This document shows positions 47,473 to 56,426 of a stretch of DNA of 64,000 bases, piece by piece. A program made the translations under genes and the position numbers. Each line of letters starts with the position of its first letter. Position 1 is the first letter of the stretch. Below the pieces are notes generated by a model, which was not told the DNA's origin, made no database searches, and was given only the letters and a program-made list of their open reading frames with translations. Source of the stretch: UBA5796 sp040752455 (lineage in GTDB: Bacteria > Chloroflexota > Anaerolineae > Anaerolineales > Villigracilaceae). Location: the NCBI GenBank assembly GCA_049324115.1, contig JBMOMN010000016.1:62001-126000 (forward strand), in the 5' to 3' direction.

Positions 47473-48375
47473 ATGCAACCAACTATTGTAGGTATCCGAC
47501 TCACACAAGTGGGCAAGGTGTACCATTTCGACTCCAGCCCCATATCCGATTTACAGGTAGGCGATCACGTTATCGTTGATACCAGCCGCGGCAAACAGCT
47601 TGGCGAAGTTGTTACCAGGATCGCAGAACCGGCATCTCCCCCCGAAGGCCAGTGGAAGACCGTCGAGCGGCGCGCCACCCCGCGTGACCTGCTGCTCAAA
47701 CAGACCTGGCAGGCCAAACAGACCGAAGCCATGATCGAATGCCGCGCCCGCGCCAGCGAACTCAGGCTCCCGGTCAAGATCGTGGCAGCCGAATACGCCT
47801 TCGACGGTTCGCGCCTGACCTTTATGTACAGCACCGAGACCGAAGACAAGGTTGATCTCAAATCCCTGCGCAAGGACATGCAGAAAAAATTCCCCCAGTC
47901 GCAGGTGGACATGCGCCAGATCGGGCCGCGTGACGTGGCCAAGATTTTAGGCGGCATGGGCGCCTGCGGCCTGGAAACGCGCTGCTGCGCCAAGTTCCTG
48001 ACCGAGTTCAGCCCGATCTCGATCAAGATGGCTAAAGACCAGGGTATCTCGCTCACTCCGTCCGAGATCACCGGCATGTGCGGGCGTCTGCGCTGCTGCC
48101 TGATCTACGAGTACGAGCAATACGTGGAAGCCCGCAAGACCTTGCCGAAGCGCAACAAGCGGGTGGTCACGCCCAAAGGCGAGGGCAAGGTGGTGGATGT
48201 TTACCCCCTGCGGGACGCGGTGGTGGTGCTGATCGAAACAGAAGAACGCCGCAGCGTTCACGAATTCCAGCGCACCGAGATCGAACCGTGGGACGAACTG
48301 GAGGCCCTGCGCCGCAAATCCGAAGGGCCGTGCGACCGCCACGAAGGCGGCGGCTGCACTTGCGGAAAGAACTGA
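47473..48375 (+). CDS. PSP1-domain protein (RicT/YaaT-like)
   Basis: The 300-residue protein has the PSP1 core with its clustered Cys: GACGLETRCCAKFL (about 156-169) and MCGRLRCCLIYEYEQY (about 196-211). In B. subtilis RicT these help bind [4Fe-4S] in the RicA-RicF-RicT complex that promotes RNase Y-dependent mRNA maturation. RicA and RicF are not seen here. A His/Gly/Cys-rich C-terminus (CDRHEGGGCTCGKN) is unusual and may bind metal. A TATAAT (47461-47466) lies only 6 nt before the ATG and there is no ribosome site, so the mRNA may be leaderless. Confidence 0.88.
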   Translation: MQPTIVGIRLTQVGKVYHFDSSPISDLQVGDHVIVDTSRGKQLGEVVTRIAEPASPPEGQWKTVERRATPRDLLLKQTWQAKQTEAMIECRARASELRLPVKIVAAEYAFDGSRLTFMYSTETEDKVDLKSLRKDMQKKFPQSQVDMRQIGPRDVAKILGGMGACGLETRCCAKFLTEFSPISIKMAKDQGISLTPSEITGMCGRLRCCLIYEYEQYVEARKTLPKRNKRVVTPKGEGKVVDVYPLRDAVVVLIETEERRSVHEFQRTEIEPWDELEALRRKSEGPCDRHEGGGCTCGKN

Positions 48376-48381
48376 ACTTCG

Positions 48382-48759
48382 ATGGATAAGGAAGTCGAAT
48401 ACTACCATTACCGCAGCGTCCTTCAGGAGATGCTCGAAGGGCAAGGCTTTTCCAGCCTCCCTGAAAACAGCCAGGGGCTGGGCCGGGCATCTTTCTTCGA
48501 GCGAGGCCCACTCCGGATAGGCTGGTTCTACGACTTACGCGACCAGATGTTGATCCTGACCGCCCAGGACGAAAGCAATAAAGACAAGAAAGCCCGGCTC
48601 TGGAAGTCTTTTACAAGCTCCGACCACTTGGCCGAACTCGAAACGATACTCCGCCGCTGGCTGGATGACCAGGCCGGCCCCGCCCTGCCTCCATCTCCGA
48701 AGAAGAAACCTTCCACAATGCCCGATTGGCTCGCCGCCGTTTCCGACGATGAAGCATGA
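48382..48759 (+). CDS. Hypothetical protein
   Basis: The 125-residue soluble protein begins MDKEVEYYHYRSVLQEMLEG and has a core with GPLRIGWFYDLRDQMLILTA, then a helix and a Pro/Lys linker (PSPKKKPSTMPDWLA). I do not recognise the family. It begins 6 nt after the PSP1 gene and its last 4 bases (ATGA) overlap the next deacetylase gene, so it is part of one operon of PSP1, this protein and the deacetylase. Confidence 0.6.
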   Translation: MDKEVEYYHYRSVLQEMLEGQGFSSLPENSQGLGRASFFERGPLRIGWFYDLRDQMLILTAQDESNKDKKARLWKSFTSSDHLAELETILRRWLDDQAGPALPPSPKKKPSTMPDWLAAVSDDEA

Positions 48760-49520
48760 ACCCGCAAGCTCAAGTTAACCCCCAAACTCCCCCAGACCTT
48801 TCATGGCCTGAAGCGCAAAAAATCCTGGTCATCCTGGCCCATCCGGATGACCCGGAATTTTTCTGCGGGGCAACCCTGGCCCGCTGGGCCCGCGCCGGAC
48901 ATCACATCACCTACGCCCTGCTGACTTGCGGCGACAAGGGCCGCAACGACCACAACAAGGATATTCCAGGGGACGAACTGTGCGCCCTGCGGCACGACGA
49001 GCAGGCCGCGGCCGCCTCCGTGATCGGGGTCGAGGCGGTTCACTTCCTGGACTGGCCGGACGGCTGCCTGGTCCCGAGCATTGACCTGCGCCGGGATGTG
49101 GTCCGCCAGATCCGCCGCTACAAGCCAGACGTGCTGGTCACCTGCGACCCCGAAACTTTGTTCCCCAAAGGCTCCTACCGCCTCAACCATCCCGACCACC
49201 GTTACGCCGGCCAGGTCGTGCTGGACGCGGTCTTCCCGGCTGCGGGCAACGACCTGTACTTCCCCGAACTCCTGGCCGAGGGGCTGGAGCCGCACCAGCC
49301 GGGTGAAGTCTGGGTCTCGCTGACCAACGAACCGGACGTGATCCTGGACGTAACCGATACCTGGGAAGTCAAGCTGAACGCCCTCAAAGCCCACAAAAGC
49401 CAGATCGGCGACCCGGTCGAATTCGAGCAGCGCATCCGCTCCCGCCACACCGAAGACAGCACGGACGAGGCCCCGCGTTACGAAGAGCGCTTCCGGGTCA
49501 TCAGGTGGCGCCAGGCGTAA
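48756..49520 (+). CDS. PIG-L/LmbE family deacetylase, second gene
   Basis: The 254-residue protein carries the signature LAHPDDPEFFCGATLAR near 31-47 and the second ligand block RLNHPDHRYAGQVVLD near 147-162. It also has TCGDKGRNDHN, typical of bacterial PIG-L enzymes that act on glycoconjugates. The substrate is unknown. It is more like the 'HPDD..FxCG' subgroup than the gene at 2910. It is coupled to the preceding hypothetical gene and followed by repeat F, which overlaps its stop codon. Confidence 0.85.
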   Translation: MNPQAQVNPQTPPDLSWPEAQKILVILAHPDDPEFFCGATLARWARAGHHITYALLTCGDKGRNDHNKDIPGDELCALRHDEQAAAASVIGVEAVHFLDWPDGCLVPSIDLRRDVVRQIRRYKPDVLVTCDPETLFPKGSYRLNHPDHRYAGQVVLDAVFPAAGNDLYFPELLAEGLEPHQPGEVWVSLTNEPDVILDVTDTWEVKLNALKAHKSQIGDPVEFEQRIRSRHTEDSTDEAPRYEERFRVIRWRQA

Positions 49521-49569
49521 GGCGACATTCATGTCGCCCTCTCCGGCCAGCGACATAAATGTCGCCTTA
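49518..49569. repeat. Palindromic repeat (GGCGACAT type)
   Basis: TAAGGCGACAT and ATGTCGCCTTA form the outer stem; each side is also a small palindrome (GGCGACATTCATGTCGCC and GCGACATAAATGTCGC). The left end includes the deacetylase stop codon. Confidence 0.7.
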
Positions 49570-49581
49570 CATTTTCCTCCT

Positions 49582-50154
49582 ATGAACATCCTCAACGTCG
49601 GCTACGATTCAACCAATTATTACCTGCTCGACATCCACGGCGGCAAGCTGCTGGTGGATTGCGGCTGGCCCGGCACGCTGCCCAAACTGCTGGCCCAGCT
49701 CAAACGCAAGGGCGTCTCCCCGGCCGAACTCAAATTCCTGCTGGTCTCCCACTTCCACCCGGACCACGCCGGGCTGGCCGGGGAACTGCAACGCCTCGGC
49801 CTCAAGCTGGTCCAGATGGAGAACCAGGCCGACGGCATCGCCTTCCTGGAAGACTTTTTCAGCCAGAAGAAGGAGTTCCCCTTCGTCGAAGTTTCGCAGG
49901 AAGACGCCCTCCGCCTGGAGTTCGCCGACAGCCGCAAGTTCCTGGCTGGGCTGGGACTCGACGGCGAGATCCTCCACACCCCCGGCCACTCCGACGACAG
50001 CGTGACGCTGGTGCTCGGCGAAGGCGTGGCGTTCACCGGCGACTTGAAACCCCTGTTCATGGCCCGGGCCGAGGACGACCAGGTCTCCAAAGCCAGTTGG
50101 GACAAGATCTACCGGCACAAGATCACCCGCGTTTTGCCGGCCCATGGCGCGTAG
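49582..50154 (+). CDS. Metallo-beta-lactamase-fold hydrolase
   Basis: The 190-residue protein is a small MBL-fold enzyme with the metal-binding HxHxDH motif SHFHPDHAGLAG near 57 and LHTPGHSDDSVTLVLGEG with the third His near 135. FTGDLKP supplies the Asp. The start at 49582 (MNILNVGYDS) gives the standard first strand; an upstream frame would run through repeat F. No ribosome site is clear. Family members include glyoxalase II and many unknown hydrolases, and the substrate cannot be assigned. Confidence 0.8.
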   Translation: MNILNVGYDSTNYYLLDIHGGKLLVDCGWPGTLPKLLAQLKRKGVSPAELKFLLVSHFHPDHAGLAGELQRLGLKLVQMENQADGIAFLEDFFSQKKEFPFVEVSQEDALRLEFADSRKFLAGLGLDGEILHTPGHSDDSVTLVLGEGVAFTGDLKPLFMARAEDDQVSKASWDKIYRHKITRVLPAHGA

Positions 50155-50237
50155 TAACGACTTTAGTCGTTATCCTGACGCTTCCTAAAACGACTGTCCG
50201 GTCCTGGCGGCCTGGGGCAGGAAAGTCGCTACTACAA
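50154..50237. repeat. Palindromic repeat (AACGACTTTAGTCGTT type)
   Basis: TAACGACTTTAGTCGTTA is a near-perfect palindrome at the left; GTAGTAACGACTTT-like and AAAGTCGCTACTAC ends make a second, longer inverted repeat. It lies between the MBL gene and the M20 gene. Confidence 0.6.
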
Positions 50238-50253
50238 TTCCAAGGAGCACCCC

Positions 50254-51453
50254 ATGACTGATTTCTACAATGAAGCCCTCGAACTCTTCGAATACACCCG
50301 GTCCCTGCGCCGCGACTTCCACGTCCACCCGGAACTCGGCTTCCAGGAAGTCCGCACGGCGGGGGTCGTGGCCAGGGAACTCAAGGACCTCGGCCTGGAA
50401 GTGTCCACCGGCGTGGCCGAGACCGGGGTCGTGGCCCTGGTCGAGGGGAGCAGACCCGGCCCAACCGTCCTGGCCCGCTTCGACATGGACGCCCTGCCAA
50501 TCCTCGAGGAGACCGGGGCCGAATACGCCTCCCAAAATCCCGGCGTGATGCACGCCTGCGGACACGACGGTCACACCGCCATCGGCCTGACCGTCGCCAG
50601 GCTGCTCAACCGCCACCGGGACGACCTGCCGGGGACCGTCAAACTGGTCTTCCAGCCCGCCGAGGAGGGCGTGGTCGGGCCGAAGGGCATGGGCGGCGCC
50701 GAACTGATGCTGGACGAGGGCGTGCTCGAAGCCCCGCGCGTGGACTACACCCTGGCCTTGCACGTCTGGAACGAAAAACCGGTCGGCTGGCTGGGCATCG
50801 CCTCGGGGCCGGTGATGGCCGGGGCGGAATTCTTCAAGATCACCGTCACCGGCAAGGGCGGGCACGGGGCCGTCCCGCACGCCAGCATTGACCCGGTGGT
50901 GGCCTCGGCTCACATCATCACCGCCATCCAGAGCATCGTCGCCCGCAACGTGGCCCCGCTCAAGGCGGCGGTCATCAGCGTGGGCAGCATCCACGCCGGG
51001 GAAGCCTTCAACGTCATCCCGCAAACGGTCGAGATGCAGGGCACCATCCGCACCTTCGAGCTGGCCGTGCGCGAAGCAGTGCTCCAGCGCTTCGAGCAGG
51101 TCGTCCGCAGCACCGCTGAATCCATGGGCTGCACGGTCGAGATGGAAGTCAAACGCGTCACCCCGGCCATGATCAACGACGAGGCCATCACCCGCAGCGT
51201 CCTGTCGGCAGCCCGGCAAGTCTTCCCGGCCGTCGAAGCCGACACCGCCCCCTATGTCACCATGGGGTCGGAGGACATGGCCTTCATGCTCGAAAAAGCT
51301 CCCGGCTGTTATTTCTTCGTCGGTTCGGCCAACGCCGAAAAGGGACTCAACTACGGCCACCACCATCCCAAATTCGACATTGACGAAGCCGCCCTGCCCC
51401 GCGCCGCAGCCCTGATGGCCGCGGCCGTCATGGAAGTGGCCCAAAAGGCGTGA
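50254..51453 (+). CDS. M20 family amidohydrolase (N-acyl-amino-acid / hippurate type)
   Basis: The 399-residue zinc or manganese peptidase has HACGHDGHTAIGLTVARLLN (about 97-116), with EEG at 136-138 as metal and base residues, and HGAVPHASIDPVV near 205, which are typical of amidohydrolases that cut N-acyl amino acids or hippurate and of IAA-amino acid hydrolases. The second domain is the dimerisation lid. AAGGAG precedes the ATG. Its stop is followed immediately by the ATG of the next gene. The natural substrate is unknown. Confidence 0.9.
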   Translation: MTDFYNEALELFEYTRSLRRDFHVHPELGFQEVRTAGVVARELKDLGLEVSTGVAETGVVALVEGSRPGPTVLARFDMDALPILEETGAEYASQNPGVMHACGHDGHTAIGLTVARLLNRHRDDLPGTVKLVFQPAEEGVVGPKGMGGAELMLDEGVLEAPRVDYTLALHVWNEKPVGWLGIASGPVMAGAEFFKITVTGKGGHGAVPHASIDPVVASAHIITAIQSIVARNVAPLKAAVISVGSIHAGEAFNVIPQTVEMQGTIRTFELAVREAVLQRFEQVVRSTAESMGCTVEMEVKRVTPAMINDEAITRSVLSAARQVFPAVEADTAPYVTMGSEDMAFMLEKAPGCYFFVGSANAEKGLNYGHHHPKFDIDEAALPRAAALMAAAVMEVAQKA

Positions 51454-52443
51454 ATGACCGCTAAAAAACTCCTTCCGGCTCAGACCCTCGAACGGATCGC
51501 CGTTGCCTACCAGCACCTGGCGGAACGCGCCAGGTCCCCGGAAGGAAATACCCGGATCACCTCATCGCTCGAAGACTTGCTCGAAGTTTCCGGCGGCGAG
51601 CGCAAACTCGAAGCCGGGGAGGTCCTGTTCCTCGAGAACGACCCCGGCGACAGCCTGTACTGGATCGAATCCGGGATCCTGGCCGTGCTCCAGGGCGACC
51701 TGGACGACCCGCGTCTGCTCGTCTTCCGCCACCCGGGACAGATCGTGGGCGAGATCGCCCTGCTCGAAAACATCCACCGCACGGCGACGGTGGCGGCCGT
51801 CGTCCCGACCCGGCTGAAGACCCTCAGCAAGGAAAAGTTCCAGGGGGTGCTGGCGATGATCCCCGGCGTGGGCATCGAATTGATCCGCCTGCTCAGCGCC
51901 CGCCTGCGCGAGATCCAGCCGGCCGAACTCAGCGCCGGGATGTACGACCACCTGACCAAGGCCTTTTCCCGCCAAGCCTTCGACAACCGCATCCGGGAGG
52001 AGATCGAGCGCGCCCAGCTTTACCGCTACAATTTCTCGCTGGTCTTCCTCGACCTCGACCATTTCAAGGAGATCAACGACACCTACGGCCACTCCCGCGG
52101 GGACGAGGTGCTGACCGCCTTCGTCCAGCGCACCACCTCCGAACTGCGGACGACCGACCTGCTCTTCCGCTATGGCGGCGACGAGTTCGTCCTGCTCCTG
52201 CAAGGGATTGACAGCCAGCGCGGGCCGGTGCTGATCGAGCGCCTGATCGAAGAATTCCAGCGGGCGCCCATCCCCGGCAACCCGCCGTTGACCCTCTCGT
52301 TCAGCGCCGGGATCGCCTACTTCCCGGCAGACGGGGACACGCCCCTGGCCCTGCTCAAAGCCGCCGACGAGCGCGTCTACCACTCCAAACGGGACGGGCG
52401 CGGCAAAGTCACCGGGCCGCTGCACCCCTCCCAGATCGAATGA
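51454..52443 (+). CDS. Diguanylate cyclase with N-terminal cyclic-nucleotide-binding domain
   Basis: The 329-residue protein joins a cNMP-binding fold (about 35-155, with GEVLFLENDPGDSLYWIESG and IVGEIALLENIHRTATV) to a GGDEF domain (about 165-325). The active site is RYGGDEF and the I-site RTTD sits five residues before it, so c-di-GMP synthesis with feedback is likely. The Crp-like domain lacks a DNA-binding domain, so it is a sensor. The ligand-binding Arg of cAMP sites is not clear, so the input may be another molecule. It starts right after the M20 stop. Confidence 0.87.
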   Translation: MTAKKLLPAQTLERIAVAYQHLAERARSPEGNTRITSSLEDLLEVSGGERKLEAGEVLFLENDPGDSLYWIESGILAVLQGDLDDPRLLVFRHPGQIVGEIALLENIHRTATVAAVVPTRLKTLSKEKFQGVLAMIPGVGIELIRLLSARLREIQPAELSAGMYDHLTKAFSRQAFDNRIREEIERAQLYRYNFSLVFLDLDHFKEINDTYGHSRGDEVLTAFVQRTTSELRTTDLLFRYGGDEFVLLLQGIDSQRGPVLIERLIEEFQRAPIPGNPPLTLSFSAGIAYFPADGDTPLALLKAADERVYHSKRDGRGKVTGPLHPSQIE

Positions 52444-52525
52444 AAAATTGAAACTGCAATACAAAATATGGGGAATTGGGCCAGGAGGGATATACTCCAT
52501 TTTGGATTGACCCAAGGAATTCAAG

Positions 52526-54643
52526 ATGGAAATCAAACTTTATCTCGGGATGGCCCGCAAGTGGGCCTGGTTATTGGTTCTCGGTCTCGTACTTGGCGCA
52601 GCCGGGGGATTCGTGTTCAGCAGCACCCAAACGCCCACCTACCAGGCCTCCACCCGCATCCTGGTCATGCGCGCCCCCCAGGAAAAGAATTCGGATTACA
52701 CCTACCTCACCGACCAGCAACTGGTCCAAAACTACATCCAGATCCTGACCACCAGCGCCGTCATGGGCGAGGCGTCGGCGGAGTTGGGCTTCGAGGTAAG
52801 CTCGAAGCAGGTCAAGGTCCAGCAGATCAGCAACACCCAGGCCATCCAGTTGACGGTCGAGGATGAGAGTCCGCAGCGGGCCTCGGACATCGCCAACATC
52901 CTGGTCGAGGTCTTGATTGACCAGAACGAAGTGCTCCTGGCCGGTCGCTACGCCCTGACCGAGGAGAGCATCCAGGCCCAGATCACCCAGATCGAAAGCC
53001 AGATCGCCCAACTGGGCATCGAAATCGAAAACATCTCGACCGAGACCGTCCAGGAACAACTGAAGCAGGTCGAGGCCCAGATCGCGGCCATGCAGTTCGA
53101 GGTGACCCAGCTCAAGAACGACATCGAATCCCTGACCCCTGCCCGCACGACCGACCAGCAGTTCCTGCTGACCGAAAAGGAAGCCCGCCTGAACCAGCTC
53201 GAACCCGTGCTGGCCCTCTACCAGCAAATCTACTCGGACCTGATCGTGCTGGGCAAACCCGTCAGTTCGGGAGACGGCACGAACCGGCTGGCGCAGTTGC
53301 AGAGCACCCTCGATCTCTACCAGCAAATCTACATCAACCTGCTCAACAACCTCGAAACCATCCGCCTGGCGCGCTTGCAAAATACCCCCAACCTGGTGCA
53401 GATCGAACCCGCCGCGGTGCCCTCCGAGCCGGTCCGCCCGCAGCCGCTGAAGACCACCGGACTGAGCGCCGTCGTGGGACTGATGCTCGCCGGCGGGATC
53501 GCCTTCCTGATCGAGTACATTGACGACACCATCCGCACCCCCGAAGATGTCGAGCGGGTGCTGAAACTGCCGGTCATCGGTTACGCGGGCAGCATCAGCC
53601 CCGCCCACGGCGAAAATGCGGAGACGCACGTCCTGAAACATCCCCGCTCGCCGACCTCCGAGGCCTTCCGGTCGCTCAGGACCAACCTGGATTATTCGAA
53701 CGTGGACAAGCCGATGAGCAAGGTGCTCGTCTCCAGCGCCGGGCCCAGTGAAGGGAAGACCACCGTGGCGGTCAACCTGGCGATAATCATGGCCCAGGGG
53801 GGCAAGCGCGTCCTGCTGATTGACGCCGACATGCGCCGGCCGCGCATCCATGCCATCTTTGGCCTGTCCAACCGGGCCGGGCTGAGCACCCTCTTCCGCG
53901 GCAAGATGCCTCTGCGTTCGGCCGTCCAGCGGGTGGAGGGGCTGCCCAATCTCTACATCGTCCCCAGCGGCAGCCTGCCGCCCAACCCGAACGAACTGCT
54001 CGCTTCGGCCCGCATGGAGGCCATCCTTGAGGAAGCCGGCCGCGAGGCCGACATCATCATCCTCGACAGCCCCCCGGCACTGGTCGCGGATTACCTCGTC
54101 CTGGCCACCAGGGTTGACGGCGTGCTGCTGGTACTCCAGCCCGGCCACACCCGCGCCGACGCCGCCTTTGCGATGCTGGAGCAACTGGAACGGGCTGGCG
54201 CCCGCGCCCTGGGCGTCGTCCTGAACAAAATTCCCCGCAATAGTTACTACTACGGCGGGTATCACCATTACGATCCCAACAAATACGGCGGCTACTACTC
54301 CCAGCAAAAAGAAACCCCGAAACCGCCCCAGCCGCCTGCCAGAATTCCGGTTCAGGCAGGTGAGATGGCAGCGAGGACGCACCGGCCATCCCGGACGGTT
54401 GATCGGGCGATCCCTCCGGTCGAAAGGCCACAACCCGAGGCTCCCGCCCAACCCGGCGCGACCCGCATGGCTCCCCCAAATTCATCCGCCGAAAACCTCG
54501 AACGGTTTTACAAACCACGGCCCCCGGCAGTTGCAGACGCCGCCGCCCGCCCCGCCAACCCGGCCAACGAAAACCGCTCCAGCGAAAACGTCGAATACGT
54601 CATCGCGGATTATGACCTGGAGTGCTGGTACGACGCCCGCTAA
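52526..54643 (+). CDS. Wzz-type chain-length determinant fused to BY-type tyrosine kinase
   Basis: The 705-residue protein has a Wzz domain: a helix at residues 13-33 (WAWLLVLGLVLGAAGGFVF), a coiled-coil periplasmic region to about 300, and a second helix at about 312-332. The CpsD/Wzc kinase domain follows (about 380-570) with Walker A SSAGPSEGKTTVAVNLA, A' LLIDADMRRP and ILDSPPALV. A Tyr-rich cluster near 575-600 (NSYYYGGYHHYDPNKYGGYY) is the autophosphorylation site. A long Pro/Ala-rich tail follows. Such proteins control length and export of capsule or exopolysaccharide. GGAATTCAAG gives a weak ribosome site. No polysaccharide genes are next to it. Confidence 0.9.
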   Translation: MEIKLYLGMARKWAWLLVLGLVLGAAGGFVFSSTQTPTYQASTRILVMRAPQEKNSDYTYLTDQQLVQNYIQILTTSAVMGEASAELGFEVSSKQVKVQQISNTQAIQLTVEDESPQRASDIANILVEVLIDQNEVLLAGRYALTEESIQAQITQIESQIAQLGIEIENISTETVQEQLKQVEAQIAAMQFEVTQLKNDIESLTPARTTDQQFLLTEKEARLNQLEPVLALYQQIYSDLIVLGKPVSSGDGTNRLAQLQSTLDLYQQIYINLLNNLETIRLARLQNTPNLVQIEPAAVPSEPVRPQPLKTTGLSAVVGLMLAGGIAFLIEYIDDTIRTPEDVERVLKLPVIGYAGSISPAHGENAETHVLKHPRSPTSEAFRSLRTNLDYSNVDKPMSKVLVSSAGPSEGKTTVAVNLAIIMAQGGKRVLLIDADMRRPRIHAIFGLSNRAGLSTLFRGKMPLRSAVQRVEGLPNLYIVPSGSLPPNPNELLASARMEAILEEAGREADIIILDSPPALVADYLVLATRVDGVLLVLQPGHTRADAAFAMLEQLERAGARALGVVLNKIPRNSYYYGGYHHYDPNKYGGYYSQQKETPKPPQPPARIPVQAGEMAARTHRPSRTVDRAIPPVERPQPEAPAQPGATRMAPPNSSAENLERFYKPRPPAVADAAARPANPANENRSSENVEYVIADYDLECWYDAR

Positions 54644-55199
54644 ATCCCCTTAACGCTTCCACCTCCCCATCCGTCAGTGCCCGCCACTCACCGGGACCCA
54701 GGCCGGCTACCGTCAAAGGGCCGATCCCCACCCGGACGAGGCGCAGCGTCGGCAGCCCGACCGCGGCCGTCATGTGTCTGATCTGGCGCTTCTTCCCCTC
54801 CCGCAAACGGATTTCGATCCAGGCCGCCGGTCCGTGGGGTGAGACCGGCTTGGGACGCGGCGGCAAATCCGGCTCCGGGATGACCTGCGCTGCGCAGGGC
54901 AGCGTCGCGTAGCCTTTGACGGTCACGCCCTGCCGCAGTTGGGCCAAAGCCGTCTCATCGGGAATCCCCTCGACCTGCACCCAATAAGTCTTCTCGACGT
55001 GGCGCTCCGGGTGGGTCAACGCATGGGCCAGCGCGCCGTCGTCCGTAAGCAGGAGCAGGCCCTCCGAGTCCCGATCGAGCCGCCCGGCCGGGTACACGTC
55101 CGCCACGGGGAGGTAATCCTTGAGCGTGGGATGCCCCGTCCCTTCATCCGTAAATTGGGAAAGCGCGCCGTAAGGCTTGTGAAAAAGGATATACTTCAT
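54600..55199 (-). CDS. Pseudouridine synthase, RsuA/RluE family
   Basis: The 199-residue protein starts MKYILFHKPYGALSQFTDEG and has catalytic Asp in AGRLDRDSEGLLLLT (about 38-52), RluE-type. No S4 domain is present, as in RluE. It converts a uridine to pseudouridine in 23S or 16S rRNA (E. coli RluE acts at 2457). It converges with the Wzz/BY-kinase gene and overlaps it by 44 bp. Its start lies only 2 bp from the start of the divergent TrmH gene. Earlier in-frame ATGs (55208, 55211) are possible. Confidence 0.82.
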   Translation of the reverse strand: MKYILFHKPYGALSQFTDEGTGHPTLKDYLPVADVYPAGRLDRDSEGLLLLTDDGALAHALTHPERHVEKTYWVQVEGIPDETALAQLRQGVTVKGYATLPCAAQVIPEPDLPPRPKPVSPHGPAAWIEIRLREGKKRQIRHMTAAVGLPTLRLVRVGIGPLTVAGLGPGEWRALTDGEVEALRGFSGRRTSTPGHNPR

Positions 55200-55201
55200 C
55201 C

Positions 55202-55879
55202 ATGCCATCATACCAGATACGCCTGTGCCGCAACCCCGAGTGCGGACTGCGCTATCCCCTGACCGAGGGCCACCCCTTCGGCGAGCGCTGCCCGGCCTGC
55301 CTGGGTGAGACGGAAGCCGTCCACCGGGGCGGCCTGGAACGGGAAGTCCCCCGCGAAGCCGACGACCTGCCCGAAGGCGCAAGGCTGCGCGTCCTGCTGG
55401 ACAACCTCCGCTCGGCCTGGAACGTCGGCTCGATCCTGCGCACGGCAGACGGCTTCGGCTTCGAACACGCCTACCTGTGCGGCATCACCCCCACGCCGGA
55501 AAAGGCCGAGGTGCGTAAAACCGCCCTGGGCGCGGAAGCGTTCGTCACCTGGTCGGCCCACCCCAACGCGCTCGAACAGGTCCAAAAATTGATGGACGAG
55601 GGCTGGACGGTCCTGGCGCTCGAAAAGGTCAAAGCCTCGGTCCCCCTGCAAGCCGCGACCCATTTGTTGCTGGACACGCCCTCCGTGCTGGTGCTGGGCA
55701 ACGAGGTGACGGGGGTTGACCCCGGCATCCTGGCCGAAGCCGACCGGGTGGTTCACATCCCCATGCGCGGGCAGAAACGCTCGTTCAACGTGGCGGTGGC
55801 CTTCGCCATCGCCGCGGCCATCATCCATAACGACCTGGTCATGTATCCCTGGTGGACGTCCGATGAGGATGTGTGGTGA
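55202..55879 (+). CDS. TrmH/SpoU-family RNA 2'-O-methyltransferase with N-terminal zinc ribbon
   Basis: The 225-residue protein begins with a four-Cys zinc ribbon (LCRNPECGLRYPL, then CPACLGE) of about 45 residues. The SPOUT methyltransferase domain follows: RVLLDNLRSAWNVGSILRTA, GITPTPEKAEVRKTALGAE, and the AdoMet knot LGNEVTGVDPGILAEADRVV and IPMRGQKRSFNVAVAFAIA. It methylates a ribose in rRNA or tRNA; the ribbon may help choose the target. The start is 2 bp from the divergent pseudouridine synthase start, so the two promoters must lie in each other's coding sequence or the mRNAs be leaderless. Confidence 0.88.
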   Translation: MPSYQIRLCRNPECGLRYPLTEGHPFGERCPACLGETEAVHRGGLEREVPREADDLPEGARLRVLLDNLRSAWNVGSILRTADGFGFEHAYLCGITPTPEKAEVRKTALGAEAFVTWSAHPNALEQVQKLMDEGWTVLALEKVKASVPLQAATHLLLDTPSVLVLGNEVTGVDPGILAEADRVVHIPMRGQKRSFNVAVAFAIAAAIIHNDLVMYPWWTSDEDVW

Positions 55880-55962
55880 GGGGGCTGGGAACAGCGCGAC
55901 GCACCCGAACGATCCCGCTGGCCGGATAGCCCAGGCCTTGATCGAGCTAAGCACCTGCCGGG

Positions 55963-56211
55963 TCATCCCCCTTCCGGATGTGGGCGGGGAGGTCTATTCG
56001 TGGGGGCGGTAAGAACGAAAGCTGATGTCATTTTTACCATCCCTTTTGCGCTTCCTGCCTTGCGCGGGTGGAACATCTGCTTGAGCGGGATCAATTGCAC
56101 CAGGGCCTTGTCATCCCGCTCTATGAAGACAGGCTCACCGCGCAAGGCTGCATCAATCAGGTTCCACAATTTTTTCGGGAGTTCGCTCTGTTTGATTTGG
56201 TAGATCATCAT
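55963..56211 (-). CDS. Phd/YefM- or VapB-like antitoxin, orphan
   Basis: The 82-residue protein begins MMIYQIKQSELPKKLWNLID and has the antitoxin pattern EPVFIERDDKALVQLIPLKQ, then RKAGSAKGMVKM. In relatives this last block is followed by a DDFDEPLEDF-like tail, but here it reads TSAFVLTAPTNRPPRPHP, so the toxin-binding end has changed, perhaps by a frameshift. No PIN or other toxin gene lies on either side. AAGG precedes the ATG. The region 56212-56426 between it and the patatin gene holds nothing recognisable. Confidence 0.55.
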   Translation of the reverse strand: MMIYQIKQSELPKKLWNLIDAALRGEPVFIERDDKALVQLIPLKQMFHPRKAGSAKGMVKMTSAFVLTAPTNRPPRPHPEGG

Positions 56212-56426
56212 TGCCTTCTTTCTGCCTGCCCGCAAGTATAGCATAACACCAATGACTGCCCCTCCCGGCCTCCTCCAAATTCCGATGAGCGTTGAATTTG
56301 GGGGAGGTGTTGCATAGACCCAACAATGTTGCCAACTGCCTCTTCCGGCCTGGATAGTATAATGAGACCATCCGGCGGTAAGAAAACCAGGGCCGGGAGG
56401 TTCTATTCTGCAAGACGAGGCATCAT

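Noticed and set aside
52571..54451. A 626-codon minus-strand frame under the Wzz/BY-kinase gene
   Set aside because: The plus strand encodes a clear two-domain protein with Walker motifs; the minus frame is a compositional shadow.
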